A stretch of DNA of 21,190 nt. Source: Rhodospirillaceae bacterium. Lineage in GTDB: Bacteria > Pseudomonadota > Alphaproteobacteria > UBA8366 > GCA-2717185. Under the pieces are notes generated by a model. That model saw only the letters and a program-made list of their open reading frames with translations. It ran no database searches and was not told the DNA's origin. The position numbers and the translations under genes are program-made. Within the stretch, counting starts at the first letter, position 1. Every line of letters begins with the position of its first letter. Shown here piece by piece: positions 8,287 through 16,280 of this stretch. The DNA is taken from assembly GCA_002717185.1 (NCBI GenBank), contig PBDC01000070.1:1-21190 (forward strand), read 5' to 3'.

Positions 8287-8796
8287 ATGAGCCACGTAAA
8301 CACAGTCGACCCACTTTCCTATTTTCAAGCGGTCGCCGACGCCTCGGCCAAAGGCGACAGCGCGGACGATATCTTAAAAGCGTTAGACCCGGCATTGGAC
8401 GCCGTATTCGGGCACAGGCTCTATACGGCATTGTTGTATCATGGGCCGGAAATCGGTGTTGAACGCTATTATTCGAACCAGCCAGAAACCTATCTGGTTG
8501 GTGGACGAAAACCGCCTAACAATCTGCCCTGGACACAGCAGCTCTTGGTCGAAGGCCGGCCCTATATCGGCTACAACGCAACCGATATCCGCGAAGTATT
8601 CTTCGACCACGAGATCATCTTTTCGCTGGGCTGCGAAGCGATCCTCAACATCCCCGTTGCCCATAAGGGCAAAGTGCTAGGCACTCTGAATATCCTGCAT
8701 AAAGCAGGCTGGTACAGTGAGGCTGATATCCCTACAGCAATAGTATTCGCCGCCCTTGCGGTTCCCGCCTTTATAGAATTATCCGAAGCGGCTTAA
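8287..8796 (+). CDS. stand-alone GAF-domain protein
   Basis: 169 residues, almost wholly one GAF domain: helix DDILKALDPALDAVFGHRLYTALLYH (27-52), a central variable pocket, then CEAILNIPVAHKGKVLGTLNILHK (116-139), the characteristic GAF strand pair, and a final helix. There is no kinase, GGDEF, HTH or other output domain, no signal peptide and no membrane helix. It has a single Cys (116), so it lacks the cysteine set of free methionine-R-sulfoxide reductase, the best-known lone GAF enzyme. It may be a small-molecule sensor acting through a partner, or an uncharacterised enzyme. The ribosome site before ATG 8287 is weak. It sits alone between two minus-strand operons, divergent from an MFS gene and overlapping the stop of a convergent dioxygenase gene. 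Confidence 0.85.
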   Translation: MSHVNTVDPLSYFQAVADASAKGDSADDILKALDPALDAVFGHRLYTALLYHGPEIGVERYYSNQPETYLVGGRKPPNNLPWTQQLLVEGRPYIGYNATDIREVFFDHEIIFSLGCEAILNIPVAHKGKVLGTLNILHKAGWYSEADIPTAIVFAALAVPAFIELSEAA

Positions 8797-8798
8797 GC
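8791..8798. other. overlapping convergent stop codons in an 8-base palindrome
   Basis: GCTTAAGC is a perfect palindrome. Its TTAA holds the TAA of the plus-strand GAF gene (8794-8796) and the TAA of the minus-strand dioxygenase gene (8793-8795), so the two coding regions overlap tail to tail by four bases. No T-run for a conventional terminator is seen on either side. Confidence 0.8.
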
Positions 8799-9680
8799 AG
8801 CCTTAGCCCGCTCGCCTTCACTAATCGACATCGGCCGTTCGCCAACGATTGTCACCCGGTGCATTTCGCGGCGTTGTCCATGATAGTCGTTCAACGCGTA
8901 GTGTTGCGTCGCTCGGTTGTCCCAGAACGCAACCGATCCAGTCTCCCATTTGAAACGGCAGGTATGCTCCGGCCTCACCGCGTGGGTGTGAAGGAAATCA
9001 AGTAGTGGTTTGCTTTCCTCTTCCGTCCAGCCCGCAAAGCGGATCGTATAGACCGGGTTCACGAATAGACACCGTCGGCCCGACTCCGGAATATAGCGGA
9101 TAACCGGGTGTTCCATCTCCGCTTCCGCGTCATCTCCGGCCCGCACTTTCATCGACTTGACCTCTGCACCGAAGCGGTTGATGGACGTGCCTTGGTTACC
9201 ATAGACGCGTTTCGCACTATGTATTGCTGTCATCCCCTCCAACATCTCTTTCATGCCGTCAGACAGGGTTTCATAGGCAAGATATTGGCTGGCGAACATA
9301 GTATCACCACCATATGTCGGGACGTCTAAAGCGTAGAGGATCGAACCGAGCGCTGGCTTTTCGTAAAATGTAACGTCGGAATGCCAAAGACCACCGAAGT
9401 TACCACCGTTGTCATCCGCTTCCTTAACGACCGGCATCACTTCTGGATGATCGGGCAAGCCTGCTGCAAATCTGTGAACATCAAATTCGCCAAAATGAGC
9501 ACCGAAGGCCAGATGTTGCTCCGGTGTGATCTTTTGGTCGCGGAAAAAAATAACCACATGATCGGCGAAAGCTTTGCGGATCTGCGCCAAATTCGCGTTG
9601 TTCAGCGGTTCCGATAAGTCGACCCCGCAAATTTCCGCTCCAACCGCGCCTGCTATAGGCAATACTTCGATGTTGCTCAT
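8793..9680 (-). CDS. TauD/TfdA-family Fe(II)/2-oxoglutarate-dependent dioxygenase
   Basis: 295 residues, close to TauD in length and layout. It opens with IEVLPIAGAVGAEICGVDLSEP, the classic TauD/TfdA N-terminus. The iron ligands are His100 and Asp102 (LWHSDVTF) and His260 (WDNRATQHYA); Arg275, fifteen residues on in MHRVTI, binds 2-oxoglutarate, the same 15-residue spacing as in E. coli TauD (His255/Arg270). It should hydroxylate a small sulfonate, aryloxy-acid or other carboxylate; sequence alone does not separate these. ATG 9680 is chosen because AGGAGGAGG (9697-9689) lies eight bases upstream; a longer frame back to 9761 would overlap the PrpF gene. It is the last gene of the cupin-EamA-PrpF-dioxygenase series, 28 bases after PrpF. 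Confidence 0.93.
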   Translation of the reverse strand: MSNIEVLPIAGAVGAEICGVDLSEPLNNANLAQIRKAFADHVVIFFRDQKITPEQHLAFGAHFGEFDVHRFAAGLPDHPEVMPVVKEADDNGGNFGGLWHSDVTFYEKPALGSILYALDVPTYGGDTMFASQYLAYETLSDGMKEMLEGMTAIHSAKRVYGNQGTSINRFGAEVKSMKVRAGDDAEAEMEHPVIRYIPESGRRCLFVNPVYTIRFAGWTEEESKPLLDFLHTHAVRPEHTCRFKWETGSVAFWDNRATQHYALNDYHGQRREMHRVTIVGERPMSISEGERAKAA

Positions 9681-9708
9681 GGTTTTAGCCTCCTCCTGAA
9701 TCACGCCG

Positions 9709-10857
9709 TTACGACCCATATGCTGCCACCGAAGAGGCTGGAATGTAAACGTAGCCGTCAAATAAGCGCCGTTGCGTGCGCAAGACGCCTGCTTTCACCG
9801 CGTGCCATGCACCGTCCAGCTGAATGACGTCTGCCGCACAATGGATCACCCCGGATGGCTGAACAATGCGCAGTGCGTCATTTGGATCGGGCACAGTCCG
9901 CGCCACCCGGTTAACAACAGTGCCTTTAATACGTGCCGCAACAGTCATACACAAGGTGCCGGTTAGCGGCAGCGCGCGGTGAATATTGCCCATCGACACC
10001 ATCCGTCCGACAAGATCGCCATCAGCTTCAGGAACAGTTTCGGCTGACAGCAAATTCGCGTCCATCGGTGGTGCGACGAAGCCGATCATCGGCAAGGCAG
10101 GCGAGAACTTCAATCCCATCGCCGCTGCCCCGGCCTTGCGGATCGCCTGTAACCGCGCCATCAAATCCGTATCGGCATCCAGATCAGCCGGCATCTCGTT
10201 TCCGACGACGCCAAGCGATTCTGCGGCGACGAACACGCCGGGATTTGCTGCATCGACGAGCGAAGCCTCTATCGATCCAAGCCCCTCGACATCGAGCATA
10301 TCGACGACATTGCCAGTCGGCAGCAGTGCGCCCGAACCGGCGCCACCAGGTTCGACGAATTCCATGCGAACTGGTGCTCCGGTCCCGGAAACACCAGGCA
10401 ACATCAAAACACCGTCCACTGCCGCCATGCCTTCATCGACAGGGAACCGAGAGTGAATGATCTTGTTCGTGTTGGTGTTGTGGATCCGTACCAAAGCCTC
10501 TCCACCTTCCACAGCCACCAATCCTTCGTCCACCGCGAACGGTCCCATAGCCGACGACATGTTGCCGCAATTGCCCGCATAATCAACAGCAGCATCACGC
10601 ACCGCGCATTGCGCGAAAGTGTAGTCGATATCTGCATCGGGGTGTGTCGACGGGCCGACAATGCAAATTTTGCTCAAGGACGAAATGCCGCCGCCCATGC
10701 CGTTCAGCTGCCGCCCGTTCGGATCGGGGCTGCCTATCGCCGCAAGGAAAATGGCATCCCACTGTGCCCTATCCTTCGGCAGATCTTTCTGATGGAAGAC
10801 GATCGCATTACTCGTTCCACCGCGAATGAAGGCCGCCGGAATTCTGAATTGTTTCAT
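9709..10857 (-). CDS. PrpF-family isomerase (aconitate / 4-oxalomesaconate tautomerase type)
   Basis: 382 residues with the duplicated diaminopimelate-epimerase-like fold of PrpF. Signature parts: IPAAFIRGGTSNAIVF at the N-terminus, GGGISSLSKICIVGPS (Lys63) and DYAGNCGNMSSA (Cys97). The Lys-Cys pair is 34 residues apart, matching the pair I recall as Lys73/Cys107 in Shewanella PrpF. Near the C-terminus HRALPLTGTLC is also typical. Known members isomerise 2-methylaconitate (PrpF) or tautomerise 4-oxalomesaconate in gallate breakdown (GalD). No methylcitrate genes are nearby, so a ring-cleavage or other tricarboxylate route is more likely, by inference. ATG 10857 has AGGG eight bases upstream. 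It lies 73 bases after the EamA gene on the same strand. Confidence 0.9.
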   Translation of the reverse strand: MKQFRIPAAFIRGGTSNAIVFHQKDLPKDRAQWDAIFLAAIGSPDPNGRQLNGMGGGISSLSKICIVGPSTHPDADIDYTFAQCAVRDAAVDYAGNCGNMSSAMGPFAVDEGLVAVEGGEALVRIHNTNTNKIIHSRFPVDEGMAAVDGVLMLPGVSGTGAPVRMEFVEPGGAGSGALLPTGNVVDMLDVEGLGSIEASLVDAANPGVFVAAESLGVVGNEMPADLDADTDLMARLQAIRKAGAAAMGLKFSPALPMIGFVAPPMDANLLSAETVPEADGDLVGRMVSMGNIHRALPLTGTLCMTVAARIKGTVVNRVARTVPDPNDALRIVQPSGVIHCAADVIQLDGAWHAVKAGVLRTQRRLFDGYVYIPASSVAAYGS

Positions 10858-10930
10858 GAAGCCGACCCTATTTATTGCCGATCCCGTATAATTTTCCGCT
10901 CTCCGGGGAGTAGAGGCAAGCTTCAAACGA

Positions 10931-11791
10931 TCAGCGTGCTCGGTCGCTCTGCAAATTCATGAGATTACCAACAATGATAACCGCGGCCCCTAACCATACG
11001 AACATGCTGGTTGGTTCCTGGTAGAGCAGGTAACCAACTAAAGCAGCAACAGGCAGACGGAAAAAGTCGATGGGTGCGACCCGGGCCGCATCTGCCAGCG
11101 CGAACGCCCTGGCAAAGCAGTAATGCGAGGCGAGGCCAGCCAAGCCAGTCACAGCAATCCACGGCCATAAATCCACCGGTGGCACAACCCAATCTGGCAG
11201 CATCAGTGCGGTACTGAGCGGTAACTGGACCAGGTTCATGTAGAAAAGAATGGTCAACGCCGTATCGCTCGAGGCCAGCGAACGCGTGATAACAAACATC
11301 ATGCCAAACCCCATAGCGCTGCCCAGCACTACCAGCGCCGCGGGATCGATCACCGCTATACCGGGCCGCAGCACGATCAGCACACCTATGAAGCCTAGCA
11401 GTGTCCCGGCTATACGAATCGCAGTGAGCCGTTCGGCGAGAAATAGGGTCGCCAGGATCGCGGTCCAGATCGGTGCGGTGAATTCAATAGCGAAGACTTC
11501 GGACAGAGGCAGATGAATCAAGCCATAGTACCAGCCAACCTGCGCCGCAAAATGGATCGTGTTACGCAACCCATGCAGCGGTAGGCGCTGGGTGGCGAAC
11601 AGCCGTTGTCCAGACTGCCATACCAGCACAACGATGATAATCAGACAGATCAGGTTGCGGAAAAACATGATCTCGAAGATCGAGATCACCTCGGCCAGCT
11701 CCCGTCCCGCTACCGCCATGGTGGTCAAAGCGACGACAGCGCCCAGCATCCAGACGATGGCCGCCGGCAACGATTGCGGAACAGTGTTCAA
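10931..11791 (-). CDS. EamA/DMT-superfamily transporter
   Basis: 286 residues, the usual size for a ten-helix drug/metabolite transporter with two EamA repeats: the first ends about LGFIGVLIVLRPG, and the second begins at AALVVLGSAMGFGMMFVITRS. The start is a TTG at 11791, supported by AGAGGA (11806-11801) nine bases upstream. The frame stays open to 12004, but that extension covers the cupin gene antisense-free in another frame and has no membrane character; a GTG at 11824 lacks a ribosome site. It sits in the inner membrane; the direction of transport and substrate are unknown. It lies 41 bases after the cupin gene and upstream of PrpF and the dioxygenase, suggesting it moves their substrate or exports an intermediate. 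Confidence 0.88.
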   Translation of the reverse strand: MNTVPQSLPAAIVWMLGAVVALTTMAVAGRELAEVISIFEIMFFRNLICLIIIVVLVWQSGQRLFATQRLPLHGLRNTIHFAAQVGWYYGLIHLPLSEVFAIEFTAPIWTAILATLFLAERLTAIRIAGTLLGFIGVLIVLRPGIAVIDPAALVVLGSAMGFGMMFVITRSLASSDTALTILFYMNLVQLPLSTALMLPDWVVPPVDLWPWIAVTGLAGLASHYCFARAFALADAARVAPIDFFRLPVAALVGYLLYQEPTSMFVWLGAAVIIVGNLMNLQSDRAR

Positions 11792-11832
11792 CGCGTCGAT
11801 TCCTCTAGCGTCTAATACCGCCACCGGAGCGA

Positions 11833-12270
11833 TTAATCGAAGCGACGGACGATCCCTGGCGGCGAGGTTAGGAAATAAACGAATTTCGCCGGGACGTCGC
11901 CGGAATTCTTCACTTTGTATTTCCAACCGGTAGGATAGTGGGTGCAATCGCCCGGCTTCAGTATCGCGGAATTTTCCAGCGCGTCCGCGTCCTTGCCCCA
12001 CCATAGAGTGAACTCACCCTCCAAGATGTAATAAAACTCGTCGCAAGGCCCATATTGATGTGCAGCGGTGCCGTCATCATTTTCTTCGATGGCGAACACT
12101 ACAGTTTCATCACCAGGTTCCATCATGCAAACACCTACATTGCCTACACTTTCCAGGCTGTAGAACTGCTTGATGGGCACCGAAATGTAGTGCGATTCGT
12201 CGTGGCCGGGGCCAAAGGTCGGCACTTCAGCCTCACGCACGATCTTCGGGGATTTGTCTTCATAGTTCAT
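11833..12270 (-). CDS. small single-domain cupin protein with a degenerate metal site
   Basis: 145 residues, one cupin barrel. Motif 1 runs GTAAHQYGPCDEFYYILEGE (about 67-86): His71 and Glu78 are in place, but the second His of HxH is Tyr73. Motif 2 runs from Gly107 through Pro113, Gly115 and Asn122, but the consensus His is Lys118. Two of the four usual metal ligands are therefore missing, so it may bind metal weakly, use other residues such as His111, or act without metal. It is first in a four-gene series and may be an isomerase, lyase or binding protein for the same compound. ATG 12270 follows GGAAGGT (12283-12277) at six bases; an upstream in-frame start at 12312 is unsupported. Confidence 0.85.
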   Translation of the reverse strand: MNYEDKSPKIVREAEVPTFGPGHDESHYISVPIKQFYSLESVGNVGVCMMEPGDETVVFAIEENDDGTAAHQYGPCDEFYYILEGEFTLWWGKDADALENSAILKPGDCTHYPTGWKYKVKNSGDVPAKFVYFLTSPPGIVRRFD

Positions 12271-12904
12271 CGGAACACCTTCCTTATTCTCGCTCGTCAG
12301 CCAACTTGCCATTTCCGATATTCATCTTAACGACGCCTGCGTGTCCATCTGGCTCGGATGAATAGTCAAACTGATAATCTCATCGAACCCGTAATTCTCG
12401 CGAGGCAGCCCTGTGCATTTTTTAAAGAACCTTATCCGCACGGGGCTTGCCAACCTGCTAACGTTGAGTTTCTAGGCAACACAAAGTTTCCAGCACGCAC
12501 CTCTGTCTGCGGCCCAACAAGATGCACGACGGGGCTCAACTTCAATTAAATAGCGAGTTACGGGTCTAGTGACGCGGATGCAGACCAACACAAACTCTAA
12601 GGGAACACAGGCTATGAGCTGTCGTTGTCGTTAAAGGCATTCGGTTAGTCAATCGAAGGATCAGCTGTACGTTTTGCTTAGGAACTTCAGTGGTAACCTG
12701 CCGACTGCGATCAGGCAGATAACATTCCACCGCCAGATGATTTGACGTGTTTATTCCAGACTGCTTCAGCGGTGGCTCTAAAAGAGCGCTAGCATCGACG
12801 AACCCTGATCAACGCTAATCGCCTTCCAGCAGGATCTGGCTTCTAGAATACTCTCCTTGCCTAATAGAGGAACCTCTGCCGCCTCCCGCAAAACTAGAAA
12901 CTGG
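12271..12904. other. 634-base stretch with no supported gene
   Basis: The first part must carry the promoter of the cupin-EamA-PrpF-dioxygenase series, but no clear -35/-10 pair is visible. A 63-codon plus-strand frame (12358-12549) has no ribosome site and no family resemblance. CCACCGC at about 12727-12733 and GCGGTGG at about 12770-12776 form a 7-bp inverted repeat around a 36-base loop. Base composition appears lower in GC than the coding regions. It may be decayed sequence; no transposase remnant could be recognised. Confidence 0.5.
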
Positions 12905-14077
12905 CTACACCAATGCCCTGCATCGTCGGTCGTAACAGAGGATCAGCAGGCTGGCTGCCAGATGCAGGGCGAGCATCAGCAAGAGAGACCAGTTGTAAGC
13001 ACCGATGAGGTCGTAAAGCCAGCCACTCACAGCCGTCGTCACGCTACCCATGCCGAACATGGCAGCCCCCGTAATCCCATACGCGCTTCCATAAAATTCC
13101 GCACCCAACCCCTCGACGACGAGCAACGGCGGCAACATCACGATACAGCCAATAACAAGGCCGACGATTGCGGAGGCCACATAGAGCAATAGTGGCGTCT
13201 CACTTATCAGAAAAAACACCAAACCAGACGCCTGAATAAGGTAGCATCCCAAAGCAAGCCAAGTCAGCGGTATACGGCCACACAGCGCACCTAGAACAAA
13301 GCGTCCAACGGCCGCACTGAGCGCGGCGACACTCACCGCATACGCAGCACCGGACAACCCCAAGTTTTCCTGTAGCAAGGGAATTTGGTGCATCAGAAAT
13401 CCCACCTGTGCGCCCAGCGACAGCGAGGAGGCCAGCGCAATTAGCCAAAACCGCGTGTCCGTGAATAATAAATTTATCGGCGGCTTTTGCCTCCGCACCG
13501 CAGCCACCGCGTTACCATGCTCCTGTGCAGCCTCCATCGACTTTGGGGGTCGAATGACGAAAGCAACGATCGGTAGTGTCGCCAAAACGAGAACCACACC
13601 GATACCCGCCATCGCCAGTCCAAAACCGTATTCGACCATCAGATAGGTCATCAGCGGCGGCATCACCGCCCCGCCGGCACTAGCACCGCTTAGCCCAACT
13701 CCAAGGGCAAGACCGAGACGCTGCTTGAACCAGGGGATCAACGATGCGCTGATCGCCAGTGCGGCAAGCCCAGGATAAGCAGTACCCATAAGGGCAAATA
13801 CGACGAAGAGTTGCCAACGGGCCACCAGAAAACCACTATCGAATGCAGCAAGCCCGAAGCAGCCGCAAGCCATAGCCACTATGCCATATAGGATCGCCAG
13901 TCGAGCCCCGTAGCGATCAACAACACCTCCCAAAAGGAGACTGGCAACGACATTCGCGAGCCAAAAGATAGCGACGCCGGCGGAAAGGGTGGCAGTCGGC
14001 CAACCCGTCATGCGGCTCAACGATACGATGTAGAAACCGTGCCCGTAAAAACCGATGCCCCAAGCGAAGAACGCCAT
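12905..14077 (-). CDS. MFS transporter, 12 TM (monocarboxylate / oxalate-formate-like branch)
   Basis: 390 residues from the only ATG. Twelve hydrophobic segments; motif A is GGVVDRYGARLAIL (about 50-63), and SASLIPWFKQRLGLALGVGLSGASAGGAVMPP is typical of this branch. Similarity clearly begins earlier than the ATG: the frame upstream encodes DRGLYRGWWVAAGCFV, the standard first helix start of these carriers, yet between the in-frame TAA (14200-14198) and 14077 there is no ATG, GTG or TTG. CTG at 14158 or ATA at 14149 could serve, or a frameshift may have separated the start. If only the ATG is used, the first helix is shortened. It diverges from the flavin monooxygenase operon across 225 bases and probably imports that operon's substrate. 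Confidence 0.85.
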   Translation of the reverse strand: MAFFAWGIGFYGHGFYIVSLSRMTGWPTATLSAGVAIFWLANVVASLLLGGVVDRYGARLAILYGIVAMACGCFGLAAFDSGFLVARWQLFVVFALMGTAYPGLAALAISASLIPWFKQRLGLALGVGLSGASAGGAVMPPLMTYLMVEYGFGLAMAGIGVVLVLATLPIVAFVIRPPKSMEAAQEHGNAVAAVRRQKPPINLLFTDTRFWLIALASSLSLGAQVGFLMHQIPLLQENLGLSGAAYAVSVAALSAAVGRFVLGALCGRIPLTWLALGCYLIQASGLVFFLISETPLLLYVASAIVGLVIGCIVMLPPLLVVEGLGAEFYGSAYGITGAAMFGMGSVTTAVSGWLYDLIGAYNWSLLLMLALHLAASLLILCYDRRCRALV

Positions 14078-14302
14078 AACAAAGCATCCGGCAGCGACCC
14101 ACCAACCGCGGTATAGGCCTCGATCGACCTTGCCGTCAGAAGACGATATATGAGACAGGAGACAACTCGAATTTTTCGATTGCAGATGATCACCATTTTA
14201 AGTGCCATTCCGGCGACCGGTCCACACAATCCCATTCTTTCTCCCAAGTCTCCCGACTCGCTACACTGTCGATAAGCCCGTGCAATTATCAGGAGTAAAT
14301 TG

Positions 14303-15373
14303 ATGGAATTCGGAATTGCCATGGCAACGGACGCAGACGCCTGGAAACTCGTCGCCCGAGCTGAAGAGCTCGGATTTAACAGCGCCTGGTTCTACGATAC
14401 TCAAATGTTAAGTGCGGACTGTTTCGTGGCCATGGGGGCTGCAGCGGTGAAAACGGACCGGATTCGACTTGGTACCGGTGTACTAATTCCAACAAACCGG
14501 ATTGCGCCAGTCACCGCAAACGCACTGGCAAGTCTAAATAAGTTAGCGCCGGGTAGGATCGATTTTGGCGTCGGCACAGGTTTTACTGGACGCCGCGCCA
14601 TGGGGCTGGGAGCGATGAAGCTGGCGGATATGGAAACCTACATAGAAACGGTTAAAGGCCTCATCCGCGGCGAAACCTTGGAAGCCGAGTTCGAGGGTAA
14701 GACCCGCAAGATCAAATTCCTCAATCCCGGCCTGGGCCTGATCAACACACAGGAGCCAATCTCTCTGCACGTATCTGCCTATGGCCCTCGGTCCCGGGCA
14801 CTGACCGCAAAGCTGGGTGCAGGATGGCTTTACTTTGCGGGCGATGTCGACACCGCGGCCACAAACGCAGAGGCTATGCGCCAAGCCTGGGTTAATGCCG
14901 GCAGGTGCACGGGAAACCTAACTTCCGTCGCGTTCGCGTTGGGCTGCGTTCTCGAAGACAGCGAGCCATTCGACTCGCCACGCGCCATGGCCCAAGCCGG
15001 ACCGCGCGCCGCTGTAATTCTCCACCGAGCCGCCGACGAGGCCATTGCCGGCCAGCTTAATTCGAGTGGGATCCCGCCTGCAGCGGCCGAGGCCGTATCG
15101 GGCTATGTTGAACACGCCATGCGGTACGAGCCGGACGATGCGAAATATCTCGAAAACCATCGCGGCCACCTGATGTTCGTTAAGCAGGAGGAGCGGCGAT
15201 ACGTTACACCTGAGCTGATCCGCGATACTTCGTTCACCGCGACCGAGGCCGAACTGAAATCACGGATCGGCGACCTTCGGGACGCGGGCTATAACCAGTT
15301 CACGATACAGATTGTTCCGGGACAGGAGGACGCGATTGAGGATTGGGGTCGAGTGTTCAAAGCGTTTGGATGA
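14303..15373 (+). CDS. LLM-class (bacterial luciferase-like) flavin-dependent oxidoreductase
   Basis: 356 residues, a TIM barrel of the luciferase-like family. Early strands MEFGIAMATD and AEELGFNSAWFYDTQM (20-35), then TDRIRLGTGVLIPTNRIAPVTA and LNKLAPGRIDFGVGTGFTGR (about 51-97) are typical of LLM enzymes that use reduced FMN or F420. It would be a monooxygenase if FMN-dependent; the cofactor cannot be decided by eye. ATG 14303 has AGGAG (14291-14295) seven bases upstream; a TTG at 14300 is less likely. It heads a plus-strand set with an alpha/beta hydrolase (85 bases on) and a RidA protein, the enzyme classes of RutA, RutD and RutC, although it does not look like a RutA orthologue. Confidence 0.92.
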   Translation: MEFGIAMATDADAWKLVARAEELGFNSAWFYDTQMLSADCFVAMGAAAVKTDRIRLGTGVLIPTNRIAPVTANALASLNKLAPGRIDFGVGTGFTGRRAMGLGAMKLADMETYIETVKGLIRGETLEAEFEGKTRKIKFLNPGLGLINTQEPISLHVSAYGPRSRALTAKLGAGWLYFAGDVDTAATNAEAMRQAWVNAGRCTGNLTSVAFALGCVLEDSEPFDSPRAMAQAGPRAAVILHRAADEAIAGQLNSSGIPPAAAEAVSGYVEHAMRYEPDDAKYLENHRGHLMFVKQEERRYVTPELIRDTSFTATEAELKSRIGDLRDAGYNQFTIQIVPGQEDAIEDWGRVFKAFG

Positions 15374-15458
15374 TTTCATGTCGATGCGGCGGAGGAAGTG
15401 GCGTTGCCGCAGCACCGCAGTCCGCGCAAAACCCTTCGCCAAAGACCCCTGACCAAGG

Positions 15459-16253
15459 ATGCCGATTATTATGCATGAAGGATTAGCTGATACGCCTCAC
15501 GCAAGATTGTGGCATTGGGATACCGGCGGCACTGGAGACACCATAATTTTATGCCACCCAGCGTCACAAGGTTGCGCAATCTGGGAGCATCAGCGGGATA
15601 GTTTCTCTGCTGCTGGGTTTCGGGTTGTCGCCTATGCACGACGCGGTTACGACCAGTCGGAAACCGGCACACCAGATACCGGCACGGCGATTGAGGACCT
15701 GTCCAACCTTATGGACTGGCTGAAAATCGAACGCGCACATCTCCTGGGCGCGGCGGCCGGCGGCATCACCGTGACGGGGTTCGCCGTGGCGCACCCTGCA
15801 CGTACAATTTCGGCGGTACTCGCGGGCACCATCATCTCACCGGATGAAGACGAATGGCGTAAAATTTATGGCCGGCTTGGCATTGCGGCGGTCAGGGATA
15901 CCGTGTCCGTCGATTTTTTAGAACTCGGTCCTGCCTTCCGCGCGGCAAATCCGGAGGGCACGAAACGATTTATCACTCTCTCCAGCGAAGCCAAACCGGA
16001 CAAACTGGTAACCCAGGCCCTGGGCGTAACTGTGAATTGGCAAGCGTTGGAAAACTTACAAGTGCCGGTGCTTCTGATCACCGGTGAAGCGGATTTATAT
16101 GCACCGCCGCCTTTGCATGAGCTAATCGCTTCACATTTACCAAATCCACAAATGAAAACAATGCGTGCCATAGGACACGCTCCCTATTGGGAGGCGCCAA
16201 ATTCGTTTGATGACATCGTTCTCGACTTCTTAAAAAGCGTGCCAGTAGATTAG
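15459..16253 (+). CDS. alpha/beta hydrolase-fold protein with Ala in place of the nucleophile (RutD-like feature)
   Basis: 264 residues with a full alpha/beta hydrolase core: strand DTIILCHPASQGCAIWEHQ (27-45), the FRVVAYARRGYDQSE turn, Asp212 in LLITGEADLY and His240 in AIGHAPYWEAP. The nucleophile elbow, normally G-x-S-x-G, is LLGAAAGG with Ala99 (codon GCG) where Ser, Cys or Asp should be. The acid and the His remain. E. coli RutD, as I recall it, also has Ala there (GHALG). The protein is therefore either a hydrolase using water activated by His, a decarboxylase-, lyase- or oxygenase-type member, or inactive. ATG 15459 is used; ATG 15471, with AAGGA upstream, is also possible. It lies between the flavin oxidoreductase and RidA. 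Confidence 0.88.
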   Translation: MPIIMHEGLADTPHARLWHWDTGGTGDTIILCHPASQGCAIWEHQRDSFSAAGFRVVAYARRGYDQSETGTPDTGTAIEDLSNLMDWLKIERAHLLGAAAGGITVTGFAVAHPARTISAVLAGTIISPDEDEWRKIYGRLGIAAVRDTVSVDFLELGPAFRAANPEGTKRFITLSSEAKPDKLVTQALGVTVNWQALENLQVPVLLITGEADLYAPPPLHELIASHLPNPQMKTMRAIGHAPYWEAPNSFDDIVLDFLKSVPVD

Positions 16254-16280
16254 AAAAATGAAATTTTAAAGGAGATAAGT

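Noticed and set aside
9933..10460. two overlapping plus-strand frames of 156-175 codons
   Set aside because: Antisense to the PrpF-family gene, with Arg- and Ser-rich, low-complexity translations typical of GC-rich antisense frames.
12358..12549. 63-codon plus-strand frame in the gap
   Set aside because: No ribosome site, no recognisable domain, no neighbour on that strand.
15378..15452. 24-codon very basic peptide frame between the flavin oxidoreductase and the hydrolase
   Set aside because: No ribosome site; the Arg and Lys content follows from GC-rich spacer, so there is no positive evidence of coding.
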